Assembly: GCF_001685355.1 (NCBI RefSeq)
Contig: NZ_CP016438.1
Location: 4,526,001-4,590,000, forward strand
Origin: Streptomyces lincolnensis
GTDB taxonomy: Bacteria > Actinomycetota > Actinomycetes > Streptomycetales > Streptomycetaceae
Direction: 5' to 3'
DNA length: 64,000 bases
Numbering within the stretch: the stretch's first letter is position 1; the number at the start of each line of letters is the position of its first letter. The notes under the pieces are model-generated. The model did no database searches and had not been told where the DNA came from. It saw nothing but the letters and a program-made list of their open reading frames with translations. The position numbers and the translations under genes were made by a program. Of this stretch, positions 27,729 through 36,321 are shown piece after piece.

Positions 27729-29906
27729 GTGTCAGGTGACATTCCCGAAGAAGCGGTGACGGGCGGGGCGGCCGGGAACCTGCCGGTCCCCACCCGTGGT
27801 TTCGTCGGGCGGCGGGACGAACTCACCCTGCTGGACGCCCTGTTGCGCCCGAACGGCGGAAACCGGGTCCATCGACGGCAGCTGGTGACCCTCGTCGGAC
27901 CGGGCGGCGTCGGCAAGACCCGGCTGGCCCTCCAGGCGGCCCGGCGGACGCGGTCCGCGTACCCGGACGGCGTGTGGCTGGTGGAGCTGTCCCCGCTGTA
28001 CAACACCGGTCTGACGGGCCCCGCCGTGGTGGGACTGGCCGTGATGGAGACGCTGCGGTTGTCCGACGAGACGACCCGCTCGGTGCTGGAGTCGCTGATC
28101 GCCTGGGCCCAGGGCAAGCGGCTGCTGCTGGTGCTGGACTCGTGCGAGCACGTCCTGACCGACTGCGCGGCCGTCGTCGAGAGTCTGCTCCTCGCCCCCG
28201 ACGTGCACATCCTGGCCACCAGCCGCCGGCGCCTCGGGGTGCCCGGCGAGCAGTGCGTGGAGGTCGAGCCGCTGCCCGTGGGCACCGGACGGGACGACGC
28301 CCTGGCCCTGTTCGCCGACCGCGCGGCCGCCGTCCGCCCCGGCTTCACGCTCGACGGGACCACCCGGCCCGTCGCCGCCGCGGTCTGCCGCCGCCTCGAC
28401 GGCATCCCGCTGGCCGTCGAGCTGGCCGCGGCCCGGCTCTCCACGCTGACGCTCCGGGAGCTGCACGACCGACTCGGCACGCGGCCCGAGCCCGAGCCCC
28501 TCGACCTGCTGAGCGCGCAGGACGACCGCGCCGAGCCCCGGCACCGGACCCTGCGCACCACCATCGGCTGGAGCCACGAGCTGTGCGCCCCGCTGGAACG
28601 CCTGCTGTGGGCCCGGCTGTCGGTGTTCGCCGGCGGCTTCGGCCTCGACGCCGCCCAGGAGGTGTGCGCCGACGGGCCGCTGTCCGCCCGCTGGGTCCCC
28701 GCCCTGCTCGACCGGCTCGTCGAGCAGTCCATCGTGCGGCGCCGGGGCCCGAACCGCTACGGGATGCTGGACACAGTGCGCGAGTACGGGGCCGGCTGGC
28801 TGCGGGAGTTGGGCGAGGAGGACGGCGTACGGCTGCGGCACCGCGAGTGCTACCGGCGGCTGGCCCGCGAGGCCTGCGCCGAGTGGAACACCCGCCGCCA
28901 GGCCCTGTGGTGCGCGCGTGTCCGCGCCGATCACGCCGACTTCCGGGCCGCGGTGGACTGGTCCCTGGACCGGAGCGAGGACCAAGCCGCCGCGCTGGAG
29001 ATCACGGGCACGGTGGGCTTCCTGTGGCGCTACAGCGGGCACACGCGCGACGCGCTCCCCCGCCTCGACCGCGTGCTCGCCACCGGCCCTGCGCCCATGC
29101 CCGACACCGGTCCTGCGTCCGTGCCCGCCACCGACCCCGCGCCCGGGGCCGACCTCGTACGGGCCCTGTGGACACGCGGTGCCGTGGCCCTCTTCCAGGG
29201 GGACCCGGACACCGACACCTGGATCCGGCGCTGCGCCGACGCGGCACGGCGGCAGGACGACCCGGTGTTCCTCACCGCCGCCACGTACATCGCGGGGGGC
29301 CACCTCGTGATCTGTGGCCGGCCGGCCGAGGCGCTCGACGTCCTGTCCACCGCCGAGCGCCTGCCCGTCCGGGACGACTGGCTCGGAGCGGCCCAGCTCT
29401 CGGTGCTCCTCTCCGTGTCCTTCGCGCACCTGATGCGCGCCGAGTACGCACCGGCCCGCACGGTGGCCGAGGAGGTCCTGGAGGAGAGCGCCCGGCGCGG
29501 CGAGTCCTGGGCGGGCACGACAGCCGCCTACATGCTGGCGCAGGCGGACCTCGGCCAGGGCGACATCCCCTCGGCGATCCACAACGCCACCCGCACCCTC
29601 ACCGGCAACAGGCTGATGCACGACACCACCATGGTGGCCGTCGCCCTCGACCTCCTGGCGAACGCCGTCGCCGCGGCGGGCGACGGCCACCGGGCCGCCC
29701 GGCTCCTCGGCATCAACGAGCACGTCTGGGACATCACCGGCAGCACCCAACTCGGCTCCCCCGCCCTCGCCGCCGCCCGCCGGGCCTGCGAACACCGCAT
29801 CCGCGACACCATCGGCGAGCGGGCCTACGAGGACGCCTACGCGAAGGGGCGGAGCATGTCGTACGAGGAGGGGATGGCCTACGCGACCGACGCGCCGACG
29901 GGATGA
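27729..29906 (+). CDS. STAND/AfsR-type NTPase without DNA-binding domain
   Basis: The product starts at GTG 27729 (725 residues). It opens with FVGRRDELTLLDALL, then Walker A TLVGPGGVGKTRLALQ, Walker B LLLVLDSCEHVL, and the sensor and GLPLA-like element GIPLAVELAAARL. The C-terminal part is tetratricopeptide-like helices. This is the NB-ARC/STAND ATPase module seen in LuxR-type and AfsR-type regulators. No LuxR helix-turn-helix is visible at either end, so it may act through a partner. A longer frame reaches 27597 but lacks coding character. The ligand is unknown. Confidence 0.88.
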   Translation: MSGDIPEEAVTGGAAGNLPVPTRGFVGRRDELTLLDALLRPNGGNRVHRRQLVTLVGPGGVGKTRLALQAARRTRSAYPDGVWLVELSPLYNTGLTGPAVVGLAVMETLRLSDETTRSVLESLIAWAQGKRLLLVLDSCEHVLTDCAAVVESLLLAPDVHILATSRRRLGVPGEQCVEVEPLPVGTGRDDALALFADRAAAVRPGFTLDGTTRPVAAAVCRRLDGIPLAVELAAARLSTLTLRELHDRLGTRPEPEPLDLLSAQDDRAEPRHRTLRTTIGWSHELCAPLERLLWARLSVFAGGFGLDAAQEVCADGPLSARWVPALLDRLVEQSIVRRRGPNRYGMLDTVREYGAGWLRELGEEDGVRLRHRECYRRLAREACAEWNTRRQALWCARVRADHADFRAAVDWSLDRSEDQAAALEITGTVGFLWRYSGHTRDALPRLDRVLATGPAPMPDTGPASVPATDPAPGADLVRALWTRGAVALFQGDPDTDTWIRRCADAARRQDDPVFLTAATYIAGGHLVICGRPAEALDVLSTAERLPVRDDWLGAAQLSVLLSVSFAHLMRAEYAPARTVAEEVLEESARRGESWAGTTAAYMLAQADLGQGDIPSAIHNATRTLTGNRLMHDTTMVAVALDLLANAVAAAGDGHRAARLLGINEHVWDITGSTQLGSPALAAARRACEHRIRDTIGERAYEDAYAKGRSMSYEEGMAYATDAPTG

Positions 29907-29940
29907 GGCACGCCGTGAAGCGGGCTCCCGTACCGCAGGA

Positions 29941-30867
29941 CTACGAGTGCCCCAGTTCCGCCGTTTCCTCGTCGGAGACGTCCGGTACGGAACCGGAGTC
30001 GCGGGCCGGGCGGAGCGGGAAGGGGTCCACCCGCGTCTCGTCGATCACCGGGAGGGCGGGCTGCGGAGGTTTCGGCATGACCGCGGCCTCGGAGTGCCCG
30101 CCGCAGCCGTACGCCAGCGAGACCACGCGGCCGTCCGCCGGGGCGAACTCGTTGGCGCACAGGCCGAAGGCCTGGCCCAGGGAGCCGCCGAGCGGGACCA
30201 GGAAGCCGCAGCTGACGCAGGGGGCGGGGGCGGCCTGGGCCATGGGGGTCTTGGCGCCGTAGGACTCCTCCCAGCGGTCGGCCGCGATGTGCAGGCCGTA
30301 GCGGGACAGGACGCGCGCCCGGCGCATGCCCAGTTCCTCGGCGACCGCGGTGATGGAGCCGCGCAGGGGGGCCACCGGGAGGTTCGCCGGGGGCTGCGGG
30401 GTCACCTCCGCGTCCTCCGCCTCGACCAGTTCGGCCATCTCCTCGGAGACGGGCGCGCTCGGCAGCGGCTCGTCCTCGCCGGTGTAGCCGGGTTCCAGAC
30501 GCAGGTCCTCGGCGTCCGTGGGGAGCAGATCGCCCGGGCCCATGTCGCCGGGGCGCAGGCGCTCGCTCCAGGGCACCCACTCGGGTGCGAGGAGCGCGTC
30601 CGGGCCGGGCAGCAGCACGACCTCGTCGAGGGTGACGAACTTGGCGCGGGAGGCCCGGGCCACGGTGACGGCCCAGCGCCATCCCCGGTAGCCGAGTTCC
30701 TTGCACTCGAAGAAGTGCGTGACCACCCGGTCACCCTCGGACACCAGTCCCGCGTGCTCGCCGACCACACCGGGGGCGGCGGCCTCCTCGGCGGCGGTGC
30801 GGGCGAGGTCGACGGCCTCGGCGCACAAGCGGTCGGGGGTGCGGCTTCGCGTGGTCGCTGCGCTCAC
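29941..30867 (-). CDS. DUF3027-family protein
   Basis: The 308-residue protein starts at GTG 30867 (MSAATTRSRTPDRLCAEAVD). It carries the DUF3027 signature FFECKELGYRGWRWAVTV and the later CVSCGFLVPLGGSLGQAFG with CANEFAPADGRVVSLAYGCG, where the Cys pairs may bind metal. A short helix-turn-helix-like stretch, VAEELGMRRARVLSRYGL, lies between. The family is confined to actinobacteria and its function is unknown. The tail is acidic. The longer upstream frame is low-complexity and rejected. Confidence 0.88.
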   Translation of the reverse strand: MSAATTRSRTPDRLCAEAVDLARTAAEEAAAPGVVGEHAGLVSEGDRVVTHFFECKELGYRGWRWAVTVARASRAKFVTLDEVVLLPGPDALLAPEWVPWSERLRPGDMGPGDLLPTDAEDLRLEPGYTGEDEPLPSAPVSEEMAELVEAEDAEVTPQPPANLPVAPLRGSITAVAEELGMRRARVLSRYGLHIAADRWEESYGAKTPMAQAAPAPCVSCGFLVPLGGSLGQAFGLCANEFAPADGRVVSLAYGCGGHSEAAVMPKPPQPALPVIDETRVDPFPLRPARDSGSVPDVSDEETAELGHS

Positions 30868-31179
30868 AGGTATCGCTTCTCTCCTACGCCGTCTCTCTGG
30901 TGCGGCGGCCGGACGGCGGCGGGGCGGACGGAGCGGACCCGGGGACCGCGTCGACGTCCACGCCCGCTCACGCTCGGGCGCACCTGTCCATCCATTCTGC
31001 GGGATGGCTGAGATACGCACGCTACCTGTTCGCGTGCGCTTGGCCTACACCGACGGGTCGGTTCACCGCCCGCCGGGGAGGATTTCCCCGGCCCGGCCGG
31101 GAGCGGCTCGGTCAAGAAGTGCGCGCCCATACGTGCGGTAACCGCACTACGCGGGGCTTTCTCGGGGCACTATGACGGG
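30868..31179. other. Divergent intergenic region with a palindrome
   Basis: This is 312 bases between the DUF3027 gene and the divergent MFS gene, with no convincing coding frame. It must hold both promoters. The clearest structure is the palindrome at 31133-31147. Confidence 0.6.
31133..31147. promoter_or_regulatory. Palindrome upstream of MFS gene
   Basis: GTGCGGT-A-ACCGCAC is a perfect 7-base-arm palindrome 33 bases upstream of the MFS start and is a candidate operator. No regulator gene is adjacent. Confidence 0.5.
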
Positions 31180-32628
31180 GTGGCAGCCGCGAAGACGCCC
31201 CAAGGTGCCACCGGGATCGGTGGGTCCAAAGGGATCAAGGGAAACAAGGGCAGCAGAGTCGGCAAGGGCAGTGGTCAAGGCGGCGGGACGGGCCGGGTAC
31301 GCGGCTCCCTCCGCTCCGTCGGGCGTGCCCTGCACCTGCCCGCCCGCGGCATCCGCAAGGCGACCCACGCGCACGGAGCCGGCGAGTCCGGTCTGGGCAA
31401 GCTGATCGAACTCCACGGGGTGAACGGCGCCGGTGACGTGATGATCACCGTCGCGCTCGCCTCCACCGTCTTCTTCTCCGTCCCCACGGACGAGGCCCGC
31501 GGCCGGGTCGCGCTCTACCTGGCGATCACCATGGCGCCCTTCACGGTGCTCGCCCCGGTGATCGGCCCGCTCCTGGACCGGCTGCCGCACGGCCGCCGGG
31601 CCGCCATGGCGGGCGCCATGCTCGCCCGCGCCCTGCTCGCCCTGGTCCTGTCGGGCGCGGTCGTCACCGGCAGCATCGAGATGTATCCGGCCGCGCTCGG
31701 CGTGCTGGTGGCGTCGAAGGCGTACGGCGTGGTCAGAAGCGCGGTGGTGCCACGCCTGCTGCCACCGAAGTTCTCCCTGGTCAAGGCGAACTCCCGGGTC
31801 ACTCTGGGCGGGCTCCTGGCGACCGGGATCGCGGCGCCGATAGGGGCCGGGCTCCAGGCGCTCGGACCGCGCTGGCCGCTCTACGGCGCCTTCGTGATCT
31901 TCGTGGCGGGGACCTTCCTGTCCTTCACGCTGCCGCCGAAGGTCGACTCGGCCAAGGGCGAGGACGTGGCGCTGCTGGCCGCCGACGAGAACCATCTGCA
32001 CGGCCCGCATCTCAAGCCGGTCAAGCGGCCCGGGCTGCGCACGGTCGGCATCGCCGTCACCCACGCCCTCGGCGCCAACGCGGCCCTGCGCTGTCTGTCC
32101 GGCTTCCTGACCTTCTTCCTCGCCTTCCTGCTGCGGGAGCATCCGCTCAGCGGCGAGAGCGCGGCGGTGTCCCTGGGCATCGTGATCGTCGCGGCGGGCG
32201 CGGGCAACGCCATCGGTACGTCGGTGGGGGCCTGGCTGCGCTCCAGAGCGCCGGAGCTGATCATCGTGACGGTGGTGGCGATCGTGGTGGGCGCGGCGAT
32301 CACCGCGGCGATCTTCTTCGGCGCGGTCCTGGTGGCGTGTCTGGCGGGGATCGCCGGGTTCGCGCAGGCCCTGTCCAAGCTGTCGCTGGACGCGCTGATC
32401 CAGCGGGACGTGCCGGAGCAGGTGCGCACCTCGGCCTTCGCCCGCTCCGAGACGCTGCTCCAGGTGTCGTCGGTGTTCGGGGGCGTGGTCGGCATCGTGA
32501 TGCCGCTCAACGGCACGCTGGGCCTGTTCGTGGGCGCCGCGTTCGTCGCCGTCGGCTGGCTGGCCACCGTCAAGGGGCTCCTCGGCTCGGCCCGCCACGG
32601 CGGCGCGGCGCGGCCGCGGGTGGCGTAA
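31180..32628 (+). CDS. MFS-type transporter
   Basis: The 482-residue membrane protein starts at GTG 31180. It has an unusual N-terminal tail rich in Gly and Lys (IGGSKGIKGNKGSRVGKGSG) of about 45 residues before the membrane domain. About ten to twelve spans follow, with the loop LLDRLPHGRRAAMAGAML typical of the MFS. Conserved actinobacterial versions sit next to DUF3027 and DUF2771 genes, as here. The substrate is unknown. The basic glycine-rich tail is cytoplasmic by prediction. Confidence 0.88.
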   Translation: MAAAKTPQGATGIGGSKGIKGNKGSRVGKGSGQGGGTGRVRGSLRSVGRALHLPARGIRKATHAHGAGESGLGKLIELHGVNGAGDVMITVALASTVFFSVPTDEARGRVALYLAITMAPFTVLAPVIGPLLDRLPHGRRAAMAGAMLARALLALVLSGAVVTGSIEMYPAALGVLVASKAYGVVRSAVVPRLLPPKFSLVKANSRVTLGGLLATGIAAPIGAGLQALGPRWPLYGAFVIFVAGTFLSFTLPPKVDSAKGEDVALLAADENHLHGPHLKPVKRPGLRTVGIAVTHALGANAALRCLSGFLTFFLAFLLREHPLSGESAAVSLGIVIVAAGAGNAIGTSVGAWLRSRAPELIIVTVVAIVVGAAITAAIFFGAVLVACLAGIAGFAQALSKLSLDALIQRDVPEQVRTSAFARSETLLQVSSVFGGVVGIVMPLNGTLGLFVGAAFVAVGWLATVKGLLGSARHGGAARPRVA

Positions 32629-32690
32629 CGAACGGGGCACGCCGCACCCCTCGTAGGGGGAGTGGCGGACCCGCCCGATAGCCTTCGGGC

Positions 32691-33209
32691 ATGACCACGC
32701 TGCCCCGCGGTGAAGCCGCTGATGTTCACGGCGTTGTGCGACGCCGCCGCGCCGTCGCTGTCGCCGGTGCCGTTTCCGCCGGACTGCTTCTGCTCTCTGC
32801 CTGCGACAAGCCGTCGCCTCGCGCCACCGTGACGGTCGGCAAGAACTCGGTGAGCGCCGAGGCCGCCTGCTACGACGACGGCAAGGACATCGGCCAGGAA
32901 GAGGCCACCAAGTGCGCCCAGAAGAAGGGCGGCGACACGATCGAGGTGCCGCAGAGCGAGACCCTGCGCATCGGTGTCGACCCGGAGATCGCGGACACCG
33001 GCTGGGCGCTGTGGATCAACGGCCAGCAGGTCACCAGCGTGTACAAGAAGACGTACTACTCCTTCCAGGGCGTCGACCTCTTCGCCGACCAGCAGGGGCA
33101 GGCCGCCCCGAAGACGCTGAACATCAGCGTCGTCCAGCAGAACAAGGCCGCCCAGAGCAGCAAGTACGAGGGCGTGTGGAACTTCCGGCTGGAGAACGGG
33201 GACGCCTGA
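32691..33209 (+). CDS. DUF2771-type lipoprotein
   Basis: The 172-residue protein has a basic N-terminus (VRRRRA), a hydrophobic stretch and the lipobox LLSAC, so Cys43 should be lipidated and the mature protein attached to the outer face of the membrane. The rest is a beta-rich domain with a further Cys pair (EAACYDD and TKCAQKK). It matches DUF2771, found in Streptomyces upstream of mqnB. The function is unknown. It lies 19 bases before mqnB and is probably in the same transcript. Confidence 0.88.
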   Translation: MTTLPRGEAADVHGVVRRRRAVAVAGAVSAGLLLLSACDKPSPRATVTVGKNSVSAEAACYDDGKDIGQEEATKCAQKKGGDTIEVPQSETLRIGVDPEIADTGWALWINGQQVTSVYKKTYYSFQGVDLFADQQGQAAPKTLNISVVQQNKAAQSSKYEGVWNFRLENGDA

Positions 33210-33228
33210 TCCGCGGCCTCTTCCCGTC

Positions 33229-33936
33229 ATGCGCGTACTCGTAGCCACCGCGGTCCCGGTCGAACGGGACGCGGTGGCACGCGCGTTCCCGGGGCCCTTC
33301 GAGGAGGTACGGCTGCCCGGTGCGACCCTGCGCCGGGCGGCCGGCCACGACCTGCTCGCCGTCGGTGTCGGCCCCGCCCTCGCCGCCGCCTCCACCGCCA
33401 CCGCTCTCACCGTCGCCGCGCTCGAAGGCAGCCCCTACGGCCTCGTCGTGTCGGCCGGGATCGGGGGCGGCTTCGCGCCGCAGGCGCCCGTCGGGTCGCT
33501 CGTCGTCGCGGAGGAGATCACCGCGGCCGACCTGGGGGCCGAGACGGCGGAGGGGTTCGTGCCGGTGACCGGGCTGGGGTTCGGGGTCGTCACGCACCGT
33601 CCGCCGGAATCACTCGTTCGGGAGGTCGTGTCGGCGACCGGGGCGCGCCCCGGCACCGTGCTCACCGTGTCGACCGTGACCGGAACGGCCAGCCGGGCCG
33701 CCGCGCTGCGGGCCGCCCACCCCCGCGCGCTCGCCGAGGCCATGGAGGGCTTCGGGGTCGCCGAGGCGGCCGCGGCGCACGGCGTGCCCGTCCTGGAGCT
33801 GCGGGCGGTGTCCAACCCGGTGGGCCCGCGCGACCGCGCCGCCTGGCGCATCCCGGACGCCCTGGCGGCCCTCACGGCGGGCTTCGGGAAGCTCGCACCC
33901 GTACTGGAGAGTTGGAACCCGTATGACGACCAGTGA
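33229..33936 (+). CDS. mqnB: Futalosine hydrolase
   Basis: The 235-residue protein belongs to the nucleoside phosphorylase/hydrolase fold. It opens with MRVLVATAVPVERDAV and has VVSAGIGGGFAPQAPVGSLVV and AEAMEGFGVAEAAAAHGVPVLELRAVSNPVG, with the family's catalytic acidic segment. It cleaves futalosine to dehypoxanthinyl futalosine in the alternative menaquinone route used by Streptomyces. Its 3' end overlaps mqnD by 14 bases, which firmly supports the assignment. Confidence 0.95.
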   Translation: MRVLVATAVPVERDAVARAFPGPFEEVRLPGATLRRAAGHDLLAVGVGPALAAASTATALTVAALEGSPYGLVVSAGIGGGFAPQAPVGSLVVAEEITAADLGAETAEGFVPVTGLGFGVVTHRPPESLVREVVSATGARPGTVLTVSTVTGTASRAAALRAAHPRALAEAMEGFGVAEAAAAHGVPVLELRAVSNPVGPRDRAAWRIPDALAALTAGFGKLAPVLESWNPYDDQ

Positions 33937-34792
33937 GCCCATGGCGACCGGTGAGCCCCTGCGGATCGCGTACTCGCCCTGCCCGAACGACACCTTCACT
34001 TTCGACGCGCTCGCCCACGGCCGCGTCCCCGGCGCCCCCGCCCTGGACGTGACCTTCGCGGACATCGACGTCACCAACTCCATGGCCGAGCGCGGCGAGT
34101 TCGACGTGCTGAAGGTGTCGTACGCCGTGCTGCCGTACGTCCTCGACGAGTACGCGCTGCTGCCGTGCGGCGGGGCGCTGGGCCGGGGCTGCGGGCCGCT
34201 CGTCCTCACCCGTGGGCCCGGCCTCGACCTCACAGGGCGGACGGTCGCCGTGCCGAGCGAGCGCTCGACGGCGTATCTGCTGTTCCGGCTGTGGGCGGCC
34301 GACGTGCTGCCCGGCCCGGTGGGCGAGATCGTGGTCATGCCGTTCCACGAGATCATGCCCGCCGTGCGGGACGGCAAGGTCGACGCGGGACTCGTCATCC
34401 ACGAGGCCCGCTTCACGTACCGGAACTACGGACTGCACAAGCTCGCGGACATGGGCGAGCACTGGGAGCACACCACCGGGCTGCCGATCCCGCTGGGCGC
34501 GATCATCGCCAAGCGTGCGCTGGGCGCGGGGACCCTGACCCTGCTGGCCGATTCCATTCGTACGTCCGTCCGCGCGGCCTGGGACGACCCCGAGGCGTCC
34601 CGTGCGTACGTCATGGAACACGCCCAGGAAATGGATCCGTCCGTCGCCGACCAGCACATCGGTCTGTACGTCAACGAGTTCACCGCCGACCTCCGCGAGG
34701 ACGGCTATGCGGCGGTCCGCGGGTTGCTCACCCGTGCCGCGGCCGAGGGACTGGTACCGCCCCTCGGCCCGGACGCGTTGGAATTTCCGTAA
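33923..34792 (+). CDS. mqnD: 1,4-dihydroxy-6-naphthoate synthase
   Basis: The 289-residue protein has a periplasmic-binding-protein fold. It opens LRIAYSPCPNDTFTFDALAHG and continues with VTFADIDVTNSMAERGEFDVLKVSYAVLPYVLDEY (the MqnD/MqnA pattern). It converts cyclic dehypoxanthinyl futalosine to dihydroxynaphthoate for menaquinone. It overlaps mqnB by 14 bases, so the two are translationally coupled. The other pathway genes (mqnA, mqnC) are not in the window. Initiation at ATG 33923 or the ATG six codons later is possible. Confidence 0.95.
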   Translation: MTTSEPMATGEPLRIAYSPCPNDTFTFDALAHGRVPGAPALDVTFADIDVTNSMAERGEFDVLKVSYAVLPYVLDEYALLPCGGALGRGCGPLVLTRGPGLDLTGRTVAVPSERSTAYLLFRLWAADVLPGPVGEIVVMPFHEIMPAVRDGKVDAGLVIHEARFTYRNYGLHKLADMGEHWEHTTGLPIPLGAIIAKRALGAGTLTLLADSIRTSVRAAWDDPEASRAYVMEHAQEMDPSVADQHIGLYVNEFTADLREDGYAAVRGLLTRAAAEGLVPPLGPDALEFP

Positions 34793-34799
34793 AGCGCGG

Positions 34800-35183
34800 T
34801 TATACGTCGAGTTGGTCGGCGACCGCGCGCAGCAGGCCGGCGATCTTCCCGCCGGCGGCCTTGTCGGGGTAGCGGCCCCGCTCCAGCATCGGCGTGATGT
34901 TCTCCAGCAGAGTCGTCAAGTCCTGGACGATGGAGGCGAGTTCGTCCGGTTTCTTGCGGGTGGCGGCCGCCACCGACGGTGTCGGATCGAGGATGGTGAC
35001 GGAAAGTGCCTGGTCACCGCGCTGGCCGGCGACCACTCCGAACTCCACTCGCTGCCCCGGCTTGAGTGTCTCGACTCCGGCGGGGAGGACCGAGGAATGC
35101 ACGAAGACGTCACCGCCGTCGTCGCGGGAGAGAAAGCCGAAGCCCTTCTCACTGTTGAACCACTTGACCTTGCCGGTAGGCAC
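34800..35183 (-). CDS. Cold-shock-domain protein with C-terminal helical extension
   Basis: The 127-residue protein starts at GTG 35183. Residues 1-66 form a cold-shock domain with the RNP motifs KGFGFLSRD and DVFVHSSV. A 60-residue tail follows, rich in helix ([20 protein letters not shown]) and ending in a leucine-rich stretch. Ordinary Csp proteins are about 67 residues, so the tail marks the longer actinobacterial type. It binds single-stranded RNA or DNA. It converges on mqnD with seven bases between the stops and no hairpin. Confidence 0.93.
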   Translation of the reverse strand: MPTGKVKWFNSEKGFGFLSRDDGGDVFVHSSVLPAGVETLKPGQRVEFGVVAGQRGDQALSVTILDPTPSVAAATRKKPDELASIVQDLTTLLENITPMLERGRYPDKAAGGKIAGLLRAVADQLDV

Positions 35184-35345
35184 GTCTGTCCTCGTCCTCG
35201 TACTCGTCGGAAAACTGCTTCTGAAACGGCTCTTGATAGCACTCGGGCGGGTCGTCGGACCCGCCGGTACCAAGGCTAATGGTCTTCAGGCCGGTGACAA
35301 GACGTCGCCCGGTTGTTCCTTCGCGCTGGGAACTACCCTGGTCCG

Positions 35346-35594
35346 GTGCGTGACAAAACCCAAACGAATTCCGCCGAGCCCGGTGACCGACTGATCCGCG
35401 CCGGTGCTGTCCTGTTCTTCATCGGTACCGTGGCCACTCTCGTCACGGTGGCCCCGTTTCTTCTCGGTACGACGCCTTTTCCGACGTACATGTTCGGACT
35501 GAGCATGCTCATGGGCGTCGGGTTCCTGGTGGCCGGTGCCGGCGTTTTCCGGTCGATCGCGGCGGGACGGCGTCAGGCGCGGGCCGGGCGGTAG
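35346..35594 (+). CDS. Small two-span membrane protein
   Basis: The 82-residue protein starts at GTG 35346. It has two hydrophobic spans, RAGAVLFFIGTVATLVTVAPFL and MFGLSMLMGVGFLVAGAGVF, separated by the short loop GTTPFPTY. The ends are basic and a hydrophilic stretch of about 17 residues precedes span 1. I do not recognise a named family. It is divergent from the cold-shock gene, and its end overlaps the end of the convergent HAD gene by 22 bases. Confidence 0.85.
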   Translation: MRDKTQTNSAEPGDRLIRAGAVLFFIGTVATLVTVAPFLLGTTPFPTYMFGLSMLMGVGFLVAGAGVFRSIAAGRRQARAGR

Positions 35595-36232
35595 GCGGCG
35601 AGCCAGGCCGGGAACTCGGTCAGATCCGTGAGGACGACGTCCGCGCCGGCCTCGGCCAGCTCCCCCGCGTCGCACGGACCCGTGGGAACCGCGACCGACA
35701 GGGCGCCGGCCGCCCGGGCGCCGCGGATGTCCCCGAGGTGGTCGCCGACGTAGACGCCCGCCCCGTGCTCACGCAGCGCCTCGGCCTTCTGCTCCGCCCA
35801 CAGGTCGCCGATGACCGCGTCCGGCTCGATGCCCAGGTGCTCCAGGTGCAGCTTGGCGTTCGGCTCGAACTTCGCGGTGACGACGATCGCCCGCCCACCG
35901 GCCTGCCGTACGGCGGCGATCGCCTCGCGGGCGCCGGGCATCGCGGGGCTCGCGGCGATGGCGATCGACGGGTACATCGAGCGGTACAGATCGGCCATGG
36001 CCGCCACCTGGTCCGCCGGGAACCAGTGGATCAGCTCCTCCACGAGCGGCGGCCCGAGCCGGGTGACCGTCAGGTCGGCGTCGATGTACGTCCCCGTCCG
36101 CTCGGCCAGCGCCTGGTAGCAGGCGCGGATGCCGGGACGGGAGTCGATGAGGGTCATGTCGAGGTCGAAGCCGACGGTCGGGGCGGGGGCGGGAGTGGGG
36201 GCGGGTTCGGTCGTGGAGGCCATATCGGCCAT
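35573..36232 (-). CDS. HAD-family hydrolase (phosphatase)
   Basis: The 219-residue protein has HAD motif I, GFDLDMTLIDSRPGI, with the nucleophilic and acid/base Asp. Motif II is IVVTAKFEP, with the conserved Lys in AKLHLEHLG, and motif IV is YVGDHLGDIRGARAAG. It resembles phosphoglycolate phosphatase-type members. The start is ATG 36232 or ATG 36223; neither has a strong ribosome site. The N-terminal tail is Pro/Ala-rich. The substrate is unknown. Confidence 0.9.
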   Translation of the reverse strand: MADMASTTEPAPTPAPAPTVGFDLDMTLIDSRPGIRACYQALAERTGTYIDADLTVTRLGPPLVEELIHWFPADQVAAMADLYRSMYPSIAIAASPAMPGAREAIAAVRQAGGRAIVVTAKFEPNAKLHLEHLGIEPDAVIGDLWAEQKAEALREHGAGVYVGDHLGDIRGARAAGALSVAVPTGPCDAGELAEAGADVVLTDLTEFPAWLAAYRPARA

Positions 36233-36321
36233 TGTGCCCAGTGGGTGTAAACGGCAGGCATCCGCGGGGTGTGACCTGTCCCGCCCCTCCTGTCCGGCCT
36301 CTCCTGTCCCGCCGGGGCGGT

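Noticed and set aside
27732..29795. 687-residue minus-strand frame
   Set aside because: It is antisense to the STAND gene, with low-complexity Gly/Val/Arg composition.
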